This document shows, in pieces, positions 55,344 through 63,834 of a stretch of 63,834 nucleotides of DNA. Every line of letters starts with the position of its first letter. The first letter of the stretch is position 1. Position numbers and translations under genes: made by a program. The DNA is from Ruegeria sp. PrR005 (GTDB lineage Bacteria > Pseudomonadota > Alphaproteobacteria > Rhodobacterales > Rhodobacteraceae). The stretch covers positions 1-63,834 of the forward strand of contig NZ_JAAGOX010000016.1 of assembly GCF_010500245.1 (NCBI RefSeq), given 5' to 3'. The notes under the pieces are model-generated. The model saw only the letters and a list, made by a program, of their open reading frames with translations, was not told where the DNA came from and did not search any database.

Positions 55344-56285
55344 TCAGCTACCGGTGCAGACACCAAACCCGGCGGCCATCGCCTTGAGAACATCATTGTA
55401 GAGTTCAGGCCCTGGATCCAAATGCGCGCCCAAAGGGTCCAGCACCAGAATGCGCGTCTCGCTGCCCTCAACCGCTGCCTCCAGCAAGGCGGTATCGAAC
55501 TGCGGCTCAGCAAATGCGCAGGCGACGCCCAATGCCTCGATATCCGCGCGCAACTCGGCCAAACGGGCCGGGCTCGGGCTGCTAGCATCGCCCAATGACA
55601 CCGTCCCCACAAGCGTCAGCCCATAGCGATGCTCGAAGTATTGAAAGGCGTCGTGCAAAGCGACAAAGGGAACCTGTTGCATTGGCGATACCAACGCGGC
55701 CACTGCCGATGAGACCTCATCCAGCCGTAGCTGCGCGGCGGCCGCATTCTCGCGGTAAAGAGCCGCGTTTTCAGGATCGAGTTCGGCCAGTTCTTCTGCC
55801 AGCAATCCAAGCCAGGCGTGTGCATTCTGAGGGTCCAGCCAGGCATGCGGATCACGTCCCTCGTGGTCGTGAGCGTGGTCGTCATGCCCATCATCGTCAT
55901 GCCCCTCATGCCCGTCTTCTTCATGCTCGTCTTCATGGTTGAATTCCCTGTACGGGTGCGTCTGCGTCACCTCTTGATCGAGAAGCGCAACCTGACGGCC
56001 GCCACCTGCCAGCGTCTCAAGCGGCTTGGAGAGCCAGGGTGTCAGATCGCCGCCGATCCAGACCACCAGATCCGCCTGCTGCAAGGCCCGCGCCTCGGAC
56101 GGGCGCATCGCGTAAGTATGCGGCGACACCCCCGGTCGCACAATAAGCTCGGGAACGCCCACCCCCGCCATCACTTGGGCGACAAGAGAATGTACCGGTG
56201 CGATGTCGGTAACCACTTGCGGAACCTCCGCCACGACGGGGGCGGAAACACAGATGGCTCCGACAACAAGGAACGGACGTAGCAT
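55344..56285 (-). CDS. znuA: Zinc ABC transporter substrate-binding protein ZnuA
   Basis: 313 residues. Signal peptide, metal ligand His in 'SPHTYAMRPS', the His/Asp/Glu-rich loop at ~117-150 ('HEDEHEEDGHEGHDDDGHDD'), 'HDAFQYFEHRYGL' and 'EPQFDT'. Periplasmic zinc capture. Divergent from zur, with a Zur box 26 bases ahead of the start. Confidence 0.96.
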   Translation of the reverse strand: MLRPFLVVGAICVSAPVVAEVPQVVTDIAPVHSLVAQVMAGVGVPELIVRPGVSPHTYAMRPSEARALQQADLVVWIGGDLTPWLSKPLETLAGGGRQVALLDQEVTQTHPYREFNHEDEHEEDGHEGHDDDGHDDHAHDHEGRDPHAWLDPQNAHAWLGLLAEELAELDPENAALYRENAAAAQLRLDEVSSAVAALVSPMQQVPFVALHDAFQYFEHRYGLTLVGTVSLGDASSPSPARLAELRADIEALGVACAFAEPQFDTALLEAAVEGSETRILVLDPLGAHLDPGPELYNDVLKAMAAGFGVCTGS

Positions 56286-56310
56286 GGAAACCTCGACTGG
56301 TTGATTGTTA

Positions 56311-56320
56311 TGTTATAACA
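56311..56320. promoter_or_regulatory. Predicted Zur box 1 (znuA side)
   Basis: TGTTATAACA, a perfect 10-bp palindrome in an AT-rich setting, matching the core of Zur boxes of alphaproteobacteria. Lies 26 bases upstream of znuA. Confidence 0.8.
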
Positions 56321-56345
56321 CTTCAATCGAGGTTGATAAGCGAGA

Positions 56346-56355
56346 TGTTATAACA
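56346..56355. promoter_or_regulatory. Predicted Zur box 2 (zur-znuCB side)
   Basis: The second identical TGTTATAACA, centred 35 bases (about 3.3 helical turns) from box 1 and 33 bases upstream of zur. One box per divergent promoter. Confidence 0.8.
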
Positions 56356-56387
56356 TATCAACCCAAAACCTTTCGACAGGATCCTAT

Positions 56388-56867
56388 ATGACGGCCATCG
56401 GTTTCGAGAAGCACGATCACAGCCGCTGCATCACCACTGCCCTCTCCGAGGCGGAAACCCGATGCGCAGAGCAAAAACTGCATCTGACACCAGTTCGCCG
56501 CCGGGTTCTGGAAATCCTGCTGCAACGCCACCGGGCGATGGGAGCATACGAGATACTCGACCTGCTGGCAGCCGATGGGTTGGGGTCGCAGCCGCCGGTC
56601 GCCTACCGCGCCCTGGATTTTCTGGTCCAGCATGGATTTGCACACCGGATCGAACGGATAAACGCCTACACCGCTTGCGCCCATCCAGCGCAGGACCATG
56701 TCCCGGCCTTTCTGATCTGCCGGGGCTGCAAGGCCGTTGCCGAGGCTGAAACGGAGTTGGAGCAAGGCCGGTTGGGCGCGGCGGCAATGGCCACCGGCTT
56801 TGCTATCGAACGGATTGTGGTCGAAGCCGAGGGCCTGTGCCCCGCCTGTCAGGAGAACCCGGAATGA
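56388..56867 (+). CDS. zur: Fur-family zinc uptake regulator Zur
   Basis: 159 residues. HTH region 'LTPVRRRVLEILLQRHRAMGAYEILDLL', zinc site 'HPAQDHVPAFLICRGCKAV' and second pair 'LCPAC' near the end: Cys-x2-Cys twice for structural zinc. Zur binds Zn2+ and represses znu genes; it is the first gene of its own zur-znuC-znuB operon. Confidence 0.94.
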   Translation: MTAIGFEKHDHSRCITTALSEAETRCAEQKLHLTPVRRRVLEILLQRHRAMGAYEILDLLAADGLGSQPPVAYRALDFLVQHGFAHRIERINAYTACAHPAQDHVPAFLICRGCKAVAEAETELEQGRLGAAAMATGFAIERIVVEAEGLCPACQENPE

Positions 56868-57616
56868 AATCCCCCGTCATAACCGCACAGGATCTTTCTG
56901 TCCGAGTTGATGGGCGCGAGATCCTGCACAAGGTCTCGATGGCGGTTCAACCGGCCGAGATTGTCACCATAGTCGGCCCGAACGGGTCTGGAAAATCAAC
57001 ATTCCTGCGAGCCTTGATCGGTGCTGTTCCCTTGGCCTCTGGCCGGGTTGAGCGGGCGCCCGGACTGCGTATCGGTTATGTCCCACAGAAACTGGCGCTC
57101 GACTCGGCCCTGCCGATCACCGTACGGCGCTTCCTGAGCTTGCCGCGCCGTATCTCCGATGATCGTGTCACCGACGCCATGTCGCGCGCAGGTGTACCCG
57201 GCCTGGAAAGCCGCCAGATGACCGACCTGTCCGGCGGGCAATTTCAACGGGTTCTGCTGGCCCGTGCCATTCTGGAGCGCCCACAACTGCTGCTGCTTGA
57301 TGAAGCGACGCAAGGCCTTGATCAACCGGGCGCGGCAGCCTTCTATCAGCGGATCGAGGAGGTGCGCCGAGACCTGGGATGCGCAGTCGTCATGGTCAGC
57401 CACGACCTGCACGTGGTCATGGCGGCATCAGACCGGGTGCTTTGCCTGAACGGCCATATCTGCTGCGAAGGCGCCCCCGAAGTTGTGGCAGACGCACCCG
57501 AATACCGGGCGCTGTTCGGCACAGGCACAAAGGGAACGCTGGCGCTCTATCGTCACCAGCATAGCCATAGACATGACGCGGATTGCGAACATGATCACAG
57601 CCACGGAGCGGACTGA
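56864..57616 (+). CDS. znuC: Zinc ABC transporter ATP-binding protein ZnuC
   Basis: 250 residues. Walker A 'GPNGSGKST', signature 'LSGGQFQRVLLARAI', Walker B 'LLLLDEATQGLD', His switch 'VSHDLHVV', and a His-rich C-terminus 'HQHSHRHDADCEHDHSHG' typical of ZnuC. The start overlaps zur (ATGA). Confidence 0.96.
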   Translation: MKSPVITAQDLSVRVDGREILHKVSMAVQPAEIVTIVGPNGSGKSTFLRALIGAVPLASGRVERAPGLRIGYVPQKLALDSALPITVRRFLSLPRRISDDRVTDAMSRAGVPGLESRQMTDLSGGQFQRVLLARAILERPQLLLLDEATQGLDQPGAAAFYQRIEEVRRDLGCAVVMVSHDLHVVMAASDRVLCLNGHICCEGAPEVVADAPEYRALFGTGTKGTLALYRHQHSHRHDADCEHDHSHGAD

Positions 57617-58422
57617 TGCTGGATGATTTCATGGTTCGGGCAGCCCTGGCAGGCGTCGGCATCGGTGCCACCTCGGCTCCTTTGGGCTGCTTTGTGGTCT
57701 GGCGGCGGATGGCCTACTTCGGCGAGGCTACGGCACATGCCGCGGTTCTGGGCGTGGCACTGGCACTGGCGCTGTCTTCACCGGTGCTGCCAGCCGTTAT
57801 TCTGGCCTCGCTAGCCATGGCATCGGCGGTGACGCTCTTGCGCGGACATGGCTATGCGATGGACACGCTGTTGGGGGTGATGGCGCATACTGCCCTAGCG
57901 GCTGGCATGGTCGCCGTTTCCTTGATCTCCGACGCGCGACTGGACCTGATGGCTTTTCTGTTCGGAGACATCCTGGCCGTGTCCCGCAGTGACCTTCTGG
58001 TGATCTGGGGCGGCGGCGCGACGGTGCTTGGCCTCATTGCATGGCAATGGTCTAACTTGTTGATTTCCACACTGAATCCCGACCTCGCCCGAGCCGCCGG
58101 AGTGGACCCCAGAAAAGCCGAAATATGGTTAACGCTGGCTTTGGCTTTGGTGGTGGCGGTGGCGATCAAGGTGGTGGGGGTACTGTTGATTGCGGCGATG
58201 CTGGTGATCCCGGCGGCGGCGGCGCGGCCTTTGGCCAAAACGCCGGAAGAGATGGCCGCGGGCGCCGCGCTGATCGGAGGTTTCTCTGCGTTATCAGGGC
58301 TTTATGCAGCGTACATTTTGGACACTCCGGCCGGGCCCAGTATCGTTTGCGCCGCCTCGCTGGTTTTTGTCGTCACCACGACGGTCCGAGCGCTCAAAGC
58401 CCGGAAAACACCACGTATATAG
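57616..58422 (+). CDS. znuB: Zinc ABC transporter permease ZnuB
   Basis: 268 residues, eight to nine helices. 'WRRMAYFGEATAHAAVLGVAL' and 'LIAAMLVIPAAAARPLAKT' are the ABC-3 family marks. TGATG overlap with znuC. Ends the operon. Confidence 0.95.
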   Translation: MLDDFMVRAALAGVGIGATSAPLGCFVVWRRMAYFGEATAHAAVLGVALALALSSPVLPAVILASLAMASAVTLLRGHGYAMDTLLGVMAHTALAAGMVAVSLISDARLDLMAFLFGDILAVSRSDLLVIWGGGATVLGLIAWQWSNLLISTLNPDLARAAGVDPRKAEIWLTLALALVVAVAIKVVGVLLIAAMLVIPAAAARPLAKTPEEMAAGAALIGGFSALSGLYAAYILDTPAGPSIVCAASLVFVVTTTVRALKARKTPRI

Positions 58423-59183
58423 CGCGCAACACCAAGTCACAGACAATATATTGTTGCGCCCCATAGATGCATGGGGTAGGTGTTAACCACAGGTGCAACA
58501 GACGCGGCATTGCATCCAAAGACACGGACAACGGGGATCAGCCACGCACGGCCGATCCCCGTTTCTGCTTAAGGTCAAGGTAAGCCCCTGAAATCGCTGC
58601 CAGAATAGAAAAAGGCGTCAGGTGCTCAGACGCGGTCTTTGCATGCATCCCTAAGGACACGCCCTGACGCCTTGCCGAGCGAGGGCGAACCCCCGTCCGG
58701 TTTGCCGATTAACGTCCGTAAACGTTAACCCGCCCGCAAGGCCCGTGTAAGAGATGACCCCTCGCCCGGCTCCGAAGACCCTGTGCGACGAACCGCCCCC
58801 CGGTAAGCTCCTGACTTTGCTGCGATTTCCCTAAGGTCCCCGCTGCGCCGCCCGGCCCCCTGGCCCCTGCGTCCCGCTTCGGAAACCGAGGCTCCGTTGC
58901 GGTAAGACAAATCTGGCACCGCTGCCGGGCCCGAGGCAAGAAAATAGCACCGCAGCATGAAATTTTACCGGGGATAACATGGGGATAAGCGGTGGCAGCA
59001 CCTGTGGACAAGCCCGCGAAACCCAACCGCCCGGCAGAGTTGCGGGGGGACAGGGGTTAACGCGCGCGCCACCCCCGGTTTCTGCGCCCGCACAGGGGAT
59101 CGTACGCTGGAATCGGGCAGTTTTAACCGTTTTGTCCCAGCCTCAGACCCCTGATTGACCGTTTTGAACCGAGGAGATTCGCC
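58423..59183. other. Non-coding region with hairpins, possible small RNA(s)
   Basis: 760 bases without a convincing protein gene. A hairpin at 58531-58562 (ACGGGGATC..GCC / GGC..GATCCCCGT, then TTTCTGCTT) looks like a plus-strand terminator and might end a small RNA starting after znuB. At about 58604-58670 the minus strand reads GGCGTCAGG..(41 nt)..CCTGACGCC-TTTTT, a terminator-like end. Weak DnaA-box-like words occur at 58483 and 59003. I do not recognise 6S, SRP, tmRNA or RNase P RNA here. Confidence 0.45.
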
Positions 59184-59585
59184 ATGTACATCCCCGTTTC
59201 CGAGGCCCGTTCGCAGCTGGGCCATCTCGTCACCCGGGCACAGGACCCGCGCGCGGTGATCGTGCTGACCCGCCACGGCCGCCCGGTGGCGGCACTGGTG
59301 TCGATGCCAGAGGCGGAACGCATCTGGGACCTGGGCGATGACGCGCGCATCGGCTGGCGGCACGTTCTGGCGGGGTTGCGCGGCTGGTGGCACCGCCGCC
59401 CGACGGTGCCGGGGATGGAGCCGGGGCCGGACGGCAATTACGTCACCGCGCGCGAGGCGGCGATCCAGGTCCGCAAGATCCAGATGACCCGCGCCGAGGA
59501 ACGGCGGATCCTGAAGGCTGGCGGGGTCGAAGGTGTGGAAGGCGGCGAGGTAGCGGGGGAGCAGAGGAAGGGGTGGTTATGGTGA
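59184..59585 (+). CDS. Phd/YefM-family antitoxin-like protein
   Basis: 133 residues. The first ~55 match Phd/YefM: 'IPVSEARSQLGHLVTRAQDPRAVIVLTRHGRPVAALVSM'. The C-terminal half is an unusual extension (Gly/Arg-rich, 'HRRPTVPGMEPGPDGNYVTA') with a helix 'AAIQVRKIQMTRAEERRIL'. No toxin gene follows on the same strand. Could be a solitary DNA-binding regulator. Confidence 0.75.
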   Translation: MYIPVSEARSQLGHLVTRAQDPRAVIVLTRHGRPVAALVSMPEAERIWDLGDDARIGWRHVLAGLRGWWHRRPTVPGMEPGPDGNYVTAREAAIQVRKIQMTRAEERRILKAGGVEGVEGGEVAGEQRKGWLW

Positions 59586-59639
59586 GGGGGGCAATCCGAT
59601 CGAATCGATGAGTAGCATTCAACAATTCGCATGTTACAT

Positions 59640-61058
59640 CTAACCACGAATATCGAAAGAAATCTTCCTCCAGAAGAATTTTGATAAATTCAGGAACGCG
59701 AAGAAAGAGACGAAGATAGATGGGAGAAGAACAATATAACAAAATAACGCCAAAGCATAAGGAATAATGATTACAGGATTCATATTGACGGTTGGAAAGA
59801 TTTCAAGCGTTAAGACACCATCCAATGGATTCACAAACATCATTCTCGACAAAAAAGATATGGGCATCCTCACCAAATCATGAAACATAAGATAAAATGA
59901 TACTGGAGAGGCAAGAAAAATAATAAAGAAAGCCAACCTCAAGAAATCAAACTTCCGGCCAGAAGAAGTCATCACGAGAAACGGTTCACTGGGGGAGCGG
60001 AATGAATTATTCAGAAGTAACGACGAGAAGTAAAAAGCGGATAGTGAAAAATAAGCAACAGCCAAAGAGCTTAAGACTATAAACATAGGCGCCCCAAAAG
60101 TGAGACCGAGCACTTGGTATCGCGCATCACCATCATCATTTTTAACCCAGAGTTTAGACTTCTCGCGAAATTCAGCCCACGACAACTGCCCTTCCTCATA
60201 CTTTTTTAATAACTCCACAGAAGAGCTTTTCCGCAACATATTTCGGATCATGGACCCATAGTGGGTGGAATCAATCAACAAAATATCGTCCGAACGAAAG
60301 TCATAATAACGGTAGCCATATTGGGGCGAAAACTCGACAATCTCCTCAGGCAAATAGGATTGCAACGCATGCTTCCTATCCATCACGCAAGTTTGAGGGA
60401 AAATTTCACAATTCATCCACCTGTCAGCAAACGCGAAATGACTCCACTGGTTTTGTGAAGTCGCTTTGTGGATCAAATTCCACACTGTCTCAGGATAGGC
60501 CAATCCGCGAACGACATTCCCCTCATCGATAAAAACTTTGACAGGCAAGGGCAAGAAAAACATACAATCTAATGAACGGAAAACCTCAAACTCAAAAACC
60601 TTATGCGTCCCTCCTCCTAAATCTGCTAACGCTATTTCCTTTTGCCCCCTGCCTAGCAACAAGACTGTACACAACATCTCACTACCGGGAACAGAAACTT
60701 GAAATCGAATTGGCCTAATCTCCCCAAACTCCCGAGAAATTGCGGCTTCTATTTTTCTCTGAATTTGGTTCAATTCAGCGTCGTACTCAGAAGACACATA
60801 TCTAATTTGATTCGGAACAAGAAACATCTCTATCGCAGACGAAGTATCGTAAATTTCATACGAGTCACGCTCACTCAATTCAAAAAGAAAATCAGCAGCA
60901 ACTGCAACAGCTGTATTCTCCTGAACATAATTATGTTTCAACTTCGCTGGCTGATAAAACGACAACATCATAGCAGAAAAGAATATCACCCAAAATATGC
61001 TGCCTTCAAGCTTCTTATTAATTGCATCAATTCCAAATGAGCTTCCACGCATACGCAT
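59640..61058 (-). CDS. AT-rich membrane protein of unknown function
   Basis: About 472 residues (start 61058; 61070 also possible). One helix near the N-terminus ('IFWVIFFSAMMLSFYQP'), a large extracytoplasmic region (~35-290) and about four helices in the C-terminal 170 residues ('MFIVLSSLAVAYFSLSAFYF', 'FLRLAFFIIFLASPVSFYLMF', 'VIIIPYALALFCYIVLLPSIFVSF'). Base composition is far lower in GC than both neighbours and codon use is foreign, which points to recent transfer. No family recognised. Flanked by the antitoxin-like gene and lepA. Confidence 0.7.
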   Translation of the reverse strand: MRMRGSSFGIDAINKKLEGSIFWVIFFSAMMLSFYQPAKLKHNYVQENTAVAVAADFLFELSERDSYEIYDTSSAIEMFLVPNQIRYVSSEYDAELNQIQRKIEAAISREFGEIRPIRFQVSVPGSEMLCTVLLLGRGQKEIALADLGGGTHKVFEFEVFRSLDCMFFLPLPVKVFIDEGNVVRGLAYPETVWNLIHKATSQNQWSHFAFADRWMNCEIFPQTCVMDRKHALQSYLPEEIVEFSPQYGYRYYDFRSDDILLIDSTHYGSMIRNMLRKSSSVELLKKYEEGQLSWAEFREKSKLWVKNDDGDARYQVLGLTFGAPMFIVLSSLAVAYFSLSAFYFSSLLLNNSFRSPSEPFLVMTSSGRKFDFLRLAFFIIFLASPVSFYLMFHDLVRMPISFLSRMMFVNPLDGVLTLEIFPTVNMNPVIIIPYALALFCYIVLLPSIFVSFFAFLNLSKFFWRKISFDIRG

Positions 61059-61070
61059 CTTCCAAAACAT

Positions 61071-61394
61071 GTATTCTCGAATACGATATCATAAGATGCT
61101 GATTTGGAAACCTTTTTGATGACGCAAACTTAGGTTTGGCAGGACTACCAACCCTACGGGGGTGGGAGCTCTATCGGGGGGCGTTGGCGGTTTGGCATGC
61201 AAGGCAGGCGTAGGGTGGACAGTTTGCCCACCGCGCGGGCGCATCAATCGTGGTGGGCAGACTAGCCCACCCTACGGGGGTAGCCAGCGGGATGGACAGC
61301 CTTAGCTGTCCACAGTCATTCAGTTCTCGACCGTGTGGGCACGCAGTTGGCTGCGCCAACCGCCTTCGCCCACCGTCACTCAAAATGGACAGCC
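61071..61394. repeat. Intergenic cluster of palindromic repeats
   Basis: Four hairpins follow each other: 61210-61275 (GTAGGGTGG...CCCACCCTAC with inner GCCCACC/GGTGGGC), 61293-61312 (TGGACAGC-CTTA-GCTGTCCA), 61335-61373 (GTGGGC..GTTGGC-TGC-GCCAAC..GCCCAC) and the one at 61378-61413. The GTAGGGTGG type is a common intergenic repeat in proteobacteria. No gene. Confidence 0.75.
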
Positions 61395-63194
<1,800 letters not shown>

Positions 63195-63284
63195 GGATTG
63201 GGCATATGATGAGGAATCTTGGTTTGGTCAAGGTGGATCAGGAGTTGACCACTGGGATTGAGCAGAGACAAGTAGATCAATCAA

Positions 63285-63834
63285 ATGGATGACCTGCGAA
63301 AAGCCGAAGTAGAAGTTTGGAACGGTTTGAAGGAAGATGTTGCAGCAGTTGTTGCGGCACGGACTTTACTGCGTTTGCTACCTAACCTCTCCTTCGGAAA
63401 GATATCGCAGAATCCAGCGATTAACTTGACAGCCGACTTCCGAAGAGCGCTCACTCAAGTCATTGATTTAACGGGCGCAAACAGAAGCCTTGAAAGAGGA
63501 CAAGCATTCGAACTGGTACGATTAACCCTGCAAAGCACCATTCAAGTTTCTGAAGAACTAGCACAAAAAGCACCTTACTATGCTGCAAAGGCAGCAGAAG
63601 CAGCAGCGAAAGCAGGTAGTCACAGTAGCCCCGCATCTACCGCACAAGCGGCTAGGGATGCAGCACACTATGCTTCGAGCGCCACACGCGCATCCGAAGC
63701 CGCAAGCATATCAAGGACCATCTGCCGCTTAGTTTTGGAAAAATCCCACAGAGACACTGAAATGCCCCATCTGAATTGGTCCACCGTTATGTATAGGGAA
63801 CGGAGGACAGAGAATGGCAAACAAGCGGCACAAG
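63285..63834 (+). CDS. Partial Ala-rich hypothetical protein, cut by the window edge
   Basis: An open frame of 183 codons from ATG 63285 ('MDDLRKAEVEVWNGLKEDVAA') continues off the right end without a stop. It has a helical start and an Ala-rich middle ('YYAAKAAEAAAKAG', 'AQAARDAAHYASSATRASEA') that may be coiled-coil, followed by 'TICRLVLEKSHRDTEMPHLN'. Codon use is less GC-biased than lepA next door. No signal peptide. Family not recognised; it may be part of an accessory insert after lepA. Confidence 0.6.
   Translation, partial: MDDLRKAEVEVWNGLKEDVAAVVAARTLLRLLPNLSFGKISQNPAINLTADFRRALTQVIDLTGANRSLERGQAFELVRLTLQSTIQVSEELAQKAPYYAAKAAEAAAKAGSHSSPASTAQAARDAAHYASSATRASEAASISRTICRLVLEKSHRDTEMPHLNWSTVMYRERRTENGKQAAQ

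Noticed and set aside
58483-59011. Possible replication origin (DnaA-box-like words)
   Set aside because: Only two one-mismatch words about 500 bases apart, no dnaA, no AT-rich unwinding element and no partition genes nearby.
58423-59183. CRISPR array or tmRNA
   Set aside because: No repeat-spacer pattern, no tRNA-like ends and no tag-coding sequence.

Overview
The window looks like a chromosome segment of a marine Rhodobacteraceae bacterium of the Roseobacter group, close to Ruegeria. This is inferred from the complete sox cluster with soxCD, the ScfR-type XRE regulator, the NDUFA12-MlaD-DUF2155 block beside aat, the high GC core and the intergenic hairpin repeats. No database search was possible.

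Layout. 1-14150 is an accessory region. It holds a neutral-ceramidase-like gene, a truncated tyrosine recombinase, two similar insertion-sequence tails in inverted orientation, two large divergent RTX-type calcium-binding proteins that share one C-terminal domain, a radical SAM/SPASM protein directly behind the second RTX gene, a small lipoprotein, a broken plasmid-partition (RepB/ParB) fragment and two tiny genes. It ends at a tRNA-Thr(TGT) gene. From 14664 to 43245 the content is ordinary core: small conserved proteins; a persulfide dioxygenase-YeeE/YedE-DUF442 sulfur operon; an SpoA-domain protein; a transporter-type histidine kinase with a response regulator and an XRE regulator; a branched-chain-amino-acid-type ABC transporter; a glycosyltransferase; a bdhA/acyl-CoA ligase/thiolase operon with a divergent PAS-LuxR regulator; accBC; aat; DUF2155/MlaD/NDUFA12; RidA; clpX, clpP; and a GlxA-type regulator.

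43270-55324 is a full thiosulfate oxidation locus: soxVWXYZABCDEF on the minus strand, soxS, soxR and a YeeE permease (soxT-like) on the plus strand. Three copies of an ATTC-N8-GAAT-type palindrome lie in soxV/soxS, soxW/soxX and soxA/soxB and fit operators for the ArsR-type thiol sensor SoxR. 55344-58422 is a zinc uptake locus (znuA divergent from zur-znuC-znuB) with two TGTTATAACA Zur-like boxes between the divergent genes. The right end holds a long non-coding stretch with hairpins, a Phd-like antitoxin without a toxin, an AT-rich membrane protein of unknown function, lepA, and a truncated Ala-rich ORF running off the edge.

How the genes work together: two sulfur modules (persulfide dioxygenase operon and Sox) share YeeE/YedE-type sulfur permeases and rhodanese or thioredoxin helpers. 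The most original part is the RTX/RTX/radical-SAM group at 3944-12177, whose joint function is not known to me.
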